Assembly: GCA_945901935.1 (NCBI GenBank)
Contig: CAMDLX010000015.1
Coordinates: 1-35,722 of the forward strand
Reading direction: 5' to 3'
From: Bifidobacterium breve
GTDB taxonomy: Bacteria; Actinomycetota; Acidimicrobiia; Acidimicrobiales; Microtrichaceae
DNA length: 35,722 nt
Shown here in pieces: positions 35,257-35,722 of the stretch. Position 1 is the first letter of the stretch. Each line of letters opens with the position of its first letter. The translations under genes and the position numbers were made by a program. The notes beneath the pieces were generated by a model. It searched no databases. It was not told the origin of the DNA and saw only the letters and a list, made by a program, of their open reading frames with translations.

Positions 35257-35380
35257 CTTGGTAGACCCCACCCTTGATAATCTTTTCCCTCGCAATCGGG
35301 CCCATCGAAGCTTCTGAACCATAATCAAGCACCCCTCTGCCGAAGCAGTGTCGACGAGAGGGTCGTACCGGAGGTACTTC

Positions 35381-35722
35381 ATGACAAAGAAACGGAACAT
35401 GTCTCTCCGAGCGAGACTCCTACGGTCGACCCCACAAGCAAAGCAAGACAAGACTCGCTCACCGAAAGACGCAGCACAGGCTGCCTTTGGTTCCTTCCTA
35501 ACTTCGACTCCTCGCTCGAACTCAGAGGTCGAAGCCGAAGTTGATCGACTGCTGAGGTCGCTTTCCATGCAAGAACGCATGCATCTGATGTCTGGAGATG
35601 GTCCGTTCATCAGAGGTACTCGCGACATGTCAAAGCGCTATAACGGGGTTCCCGTGGTTGCTGGGGCCGTCAAGAGACTCGGCATTCCAGGCCTGCGTTT
35701 CACCGATGGCCCCCGTGGCGTC
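35381..35722 (+). CDS. Glycoside hydrolase family 3 beta-glucosidase, N-terminal part only
   Basis: Open frame of 114 codons with no stop before the window ends. After a basic, Ser/Thr-rich start of about 50 residues comes VDRLLRSLSMQERMHLMSG and LGIPGLRFTDGPRGV (segments VDRLLRSLSMQERM and GLRFTDGPRGV), the hallmark N-terminal block of GH3 beta-glucosidases. No signal peptide is evident; the basic leader is unusually long. GGAGG (35370-35374) lies six bases before ATG 35381. The catalytic residues and the rest of the protein lie outside. It is divergent from the FIST gene, with the inverted repeat between them. Confidence 0.85.
   Translation, partial: MTKKRNMSLRARLLRSTPQAKQDKTRSPKDAAQAAFGSFLTSTPRSNSEVEAEVDRLLRSLSMQERMHLMSGDGPFIRGTRDMSKRYNGVPVVAGAVKRLGIPGLRFTDGPRGV

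Noticed and set aside
35170-35628. 153-codon upstream extension of the FIST protein
   Set aside because: It overlaps the start of the GH3 gene on the other strand, lacks FIST similarity, and ATG 35169 gives the normal family length.

Overview
The window looks like chromosomal DNA from a moderate-GC actinobacterium. An Acidimicrobiia-like marine, freshwater or soil lineage is my best guess. This rests on gene content: an MmpL-type RND transporter, three candidate F420-linked enzyme families (DUF385/Ddn-like, LLM and PPOX types), an actinobacterial Cds1-type cysteine desulfhydrase, a DUF3817 protein, a P450, and scattered acyl-CoA/lipid catabolism genes. GTG and TTG starts are common and many genes lack a clear Shine-Dalgarno. 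I see no rRNA, tRNA, CRISPR array, insertion sequence or phage gene. Coding density is high, with no gene-free stretch above 300 bp. The longest gap is about 260 bp, in front of the flavoprotein fusion at 27341. Layout, left: a P450 on the minus strand faces away from a two-gene ABC exporter (membrane protein plus ATPase). Two acyl-CoA-type genes follow (a crotonase and a dienoyl-CoA reductase-like SDR), then an MmpL-like transporter on the minus strand with a divergent second crotonase. Middle-left, 9.1-12.1 kb: a plus-strand run of photolyase, DUF385 oxidoreductase, Hsp15-like S4 protein and EngB GTPase. It runs tail to tail into an acyl-CoA dehydrogenase, followed upstream by a Baeyer-Villiger monooxygenase (BVMO). 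The BVMO is divergent from an HSL-family esterase, which suggests a ketone to ester to acid/alcohol route. Middle, 16.5-23.6 kb: a plus-strand series of lipocalin lipoprotein, DUF3817 protein, an unrecognised Cys-rich protein, a large membrane-anchored protein combining a YceI-like domain, a c-type heme domain and a PHM-like copper monooxygenase core, a DEAD-box RNA helicase and an RlmG-type 23S rRNA methyltransferase. Right: a flavoprotein carrying an in-frame 15-bp tandem repeat, divergent from Cds1; an LLM oxidoreductase; a TrxR-like/FNR fusion flavoprotein coupled to an MDR dehydrogenase; a PPOX protein; an MBL-fold hydrolase; a FIST sensor plus GAF-GAF-GGDEF-EAL pair on the minus strand; and the first 114 codons of a GH3 glycosidase running off the right edge. 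The most unusual item is the YceI-cytochrome c-copper monooxygenase fusion at 18299-20530, which keeps all six expected copper ligands. Next are the TrxR-like/FNR fusion at 27341-29125, the BVMO/esterase pair, the tandem repeat inside a conserved flavoenzyme, and the 10-bp inverted repeat in the FIST/GH3 intergenic region.
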